From positions 374 to 13,502 of the forward strand of contig MGNZ01000109.1 in assembly GCA_001795235.1 (NCBI GenBank): a stretch of DNA of 13,129 nucleotides. Reading direction: 5' to 3'. The stretch comes from Chloroflexi bacterium RBG_16_64_32. Its GTDB lineage: Bacteria; Chloroflexota; Dehalococcoidia; SM23-28-2; RBG-16-64-32. Position numbers and translations under genes: made by a program. Positions 13,059-13,129 of this stretch are shown here, piece after piece (the first letter of the stretch is position 1; every line of letters starts with the position of its first letter). The notes beneath the pieces were generated by a model. The model made no database searches. It was given only the letters and a program-made list of their open reading frames with translations, and was not told the DNA's origin.

Positions 13059-13087
13059 ATAATAGCACGGGGGGTCGGTGTCAACAA
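13059..13087 (-). promoter_or_regulatory. recA promoter
   Basis: On the - strand an extended -10, TGC plus TATTAT (13064-13059), is clear. Two -35 choices overlap: TTGTTG (13087-13082) at 17 bases spacing, or a perfect TTGACA (13084-13079) at only 14. The first with the extended -10 is more likely. Start near 13052. Confidence 0.7.
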
Positions 13088-13091
13088 GGGC

Positions 13092-13118
13092 TGTGTGACA
13101 CATCAGTGCGCCTAGGCG
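13092..13118. promoter_or_regulatory. Palindromes upstream of the recA promoter
   Basis: TGTGTGACACA (13092-13102) is an 11-base palindrome just upstream of the -35. CGCCTAGGCG (13109-13118) is a perfect 10-base palindrome, and its CCTAGG core recurs at 13045-13050 on the other side of the promoter. A LexA or other repressor site is possible, but none matches the Bacillus or E. coli LexA consensus known to me. Confidence 0.35.
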
Positions 13119-13129
13119 AGGAGTCTGGT

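Overview
The window is about 13.1 kb of GC-rich bacterial chromosome carrying ordinary single-copy housekeeping genes; I see no phage, transposon, CRISPR or plasmid gene. The gene set (RNase Y with a YmdB-type phosphodiesterase, recA close to recX, a mycobacterial-type CysM, short zinc-ribbon and B-box membrane proteins, a lipoprotein built from a SecD periplasmic domain) suggests a Gram-positive-like or Chloroflexota-type lineage. That placement is inference from gene content and is of low to moderate confidence.

Left part (1-4100). A + strand lipoprotein gene resembling the periplasmic P1/head region of SecD (111-971) faces a - strand four-helix zinc-ribbon membrane protein (1228-1833). Between them lies a 110-bp tandem duplication that includes the last codons of the lipoprotein gene. 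Leftward from there come a D-alanyl-D-alanine carboxypeptidase (1997-3022) and a CysM-type cysteine synthase (3134-4069).

Middle (4070-6170). A 440-bp non-coding gap with several inverted repeats precedes a + strand zinc-less quinone oxidoreductase-like gene (4512-5480). A tRNA-Asp(GTC) gene follows on the - strand (5656-5731), with its own near-consensus promoter and a terminator-like hairpin in its leader. Back to back with that promoter, a second near-consensus promoter drives a small single-helix membrane protein on the + strand, best started at TTG 5900.

Right part (6174-13029), all on the - strand, in transcription order: recA, a rubrerythrin-VIT1 fusion of the MbfA iron-exporter type, recX, then from a separate promoter rny (RNase Y), a YmdB-like phosphodiesterase, a PHP-domain phosphoesterase/exonuclease and a B-box zinc-finger membrane protein. 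The first three look like a DNA-repair transcription unit with an iron-detoxification gene inserted. The next three make a coherent RNA-turnover cassette: endonuclease, cyclic-nucleotide phosphodiesterase, and nuclease/bisphosphate phosphatase.

The most notable points are the MbfA gene between recA and recX, the gene-tail tandem duplication, and the 5'-terminal hairpins predicted on the rny and tRNA-Asp transcripts. No wholly new system is evident; the novelty is in arrangement and regulation.
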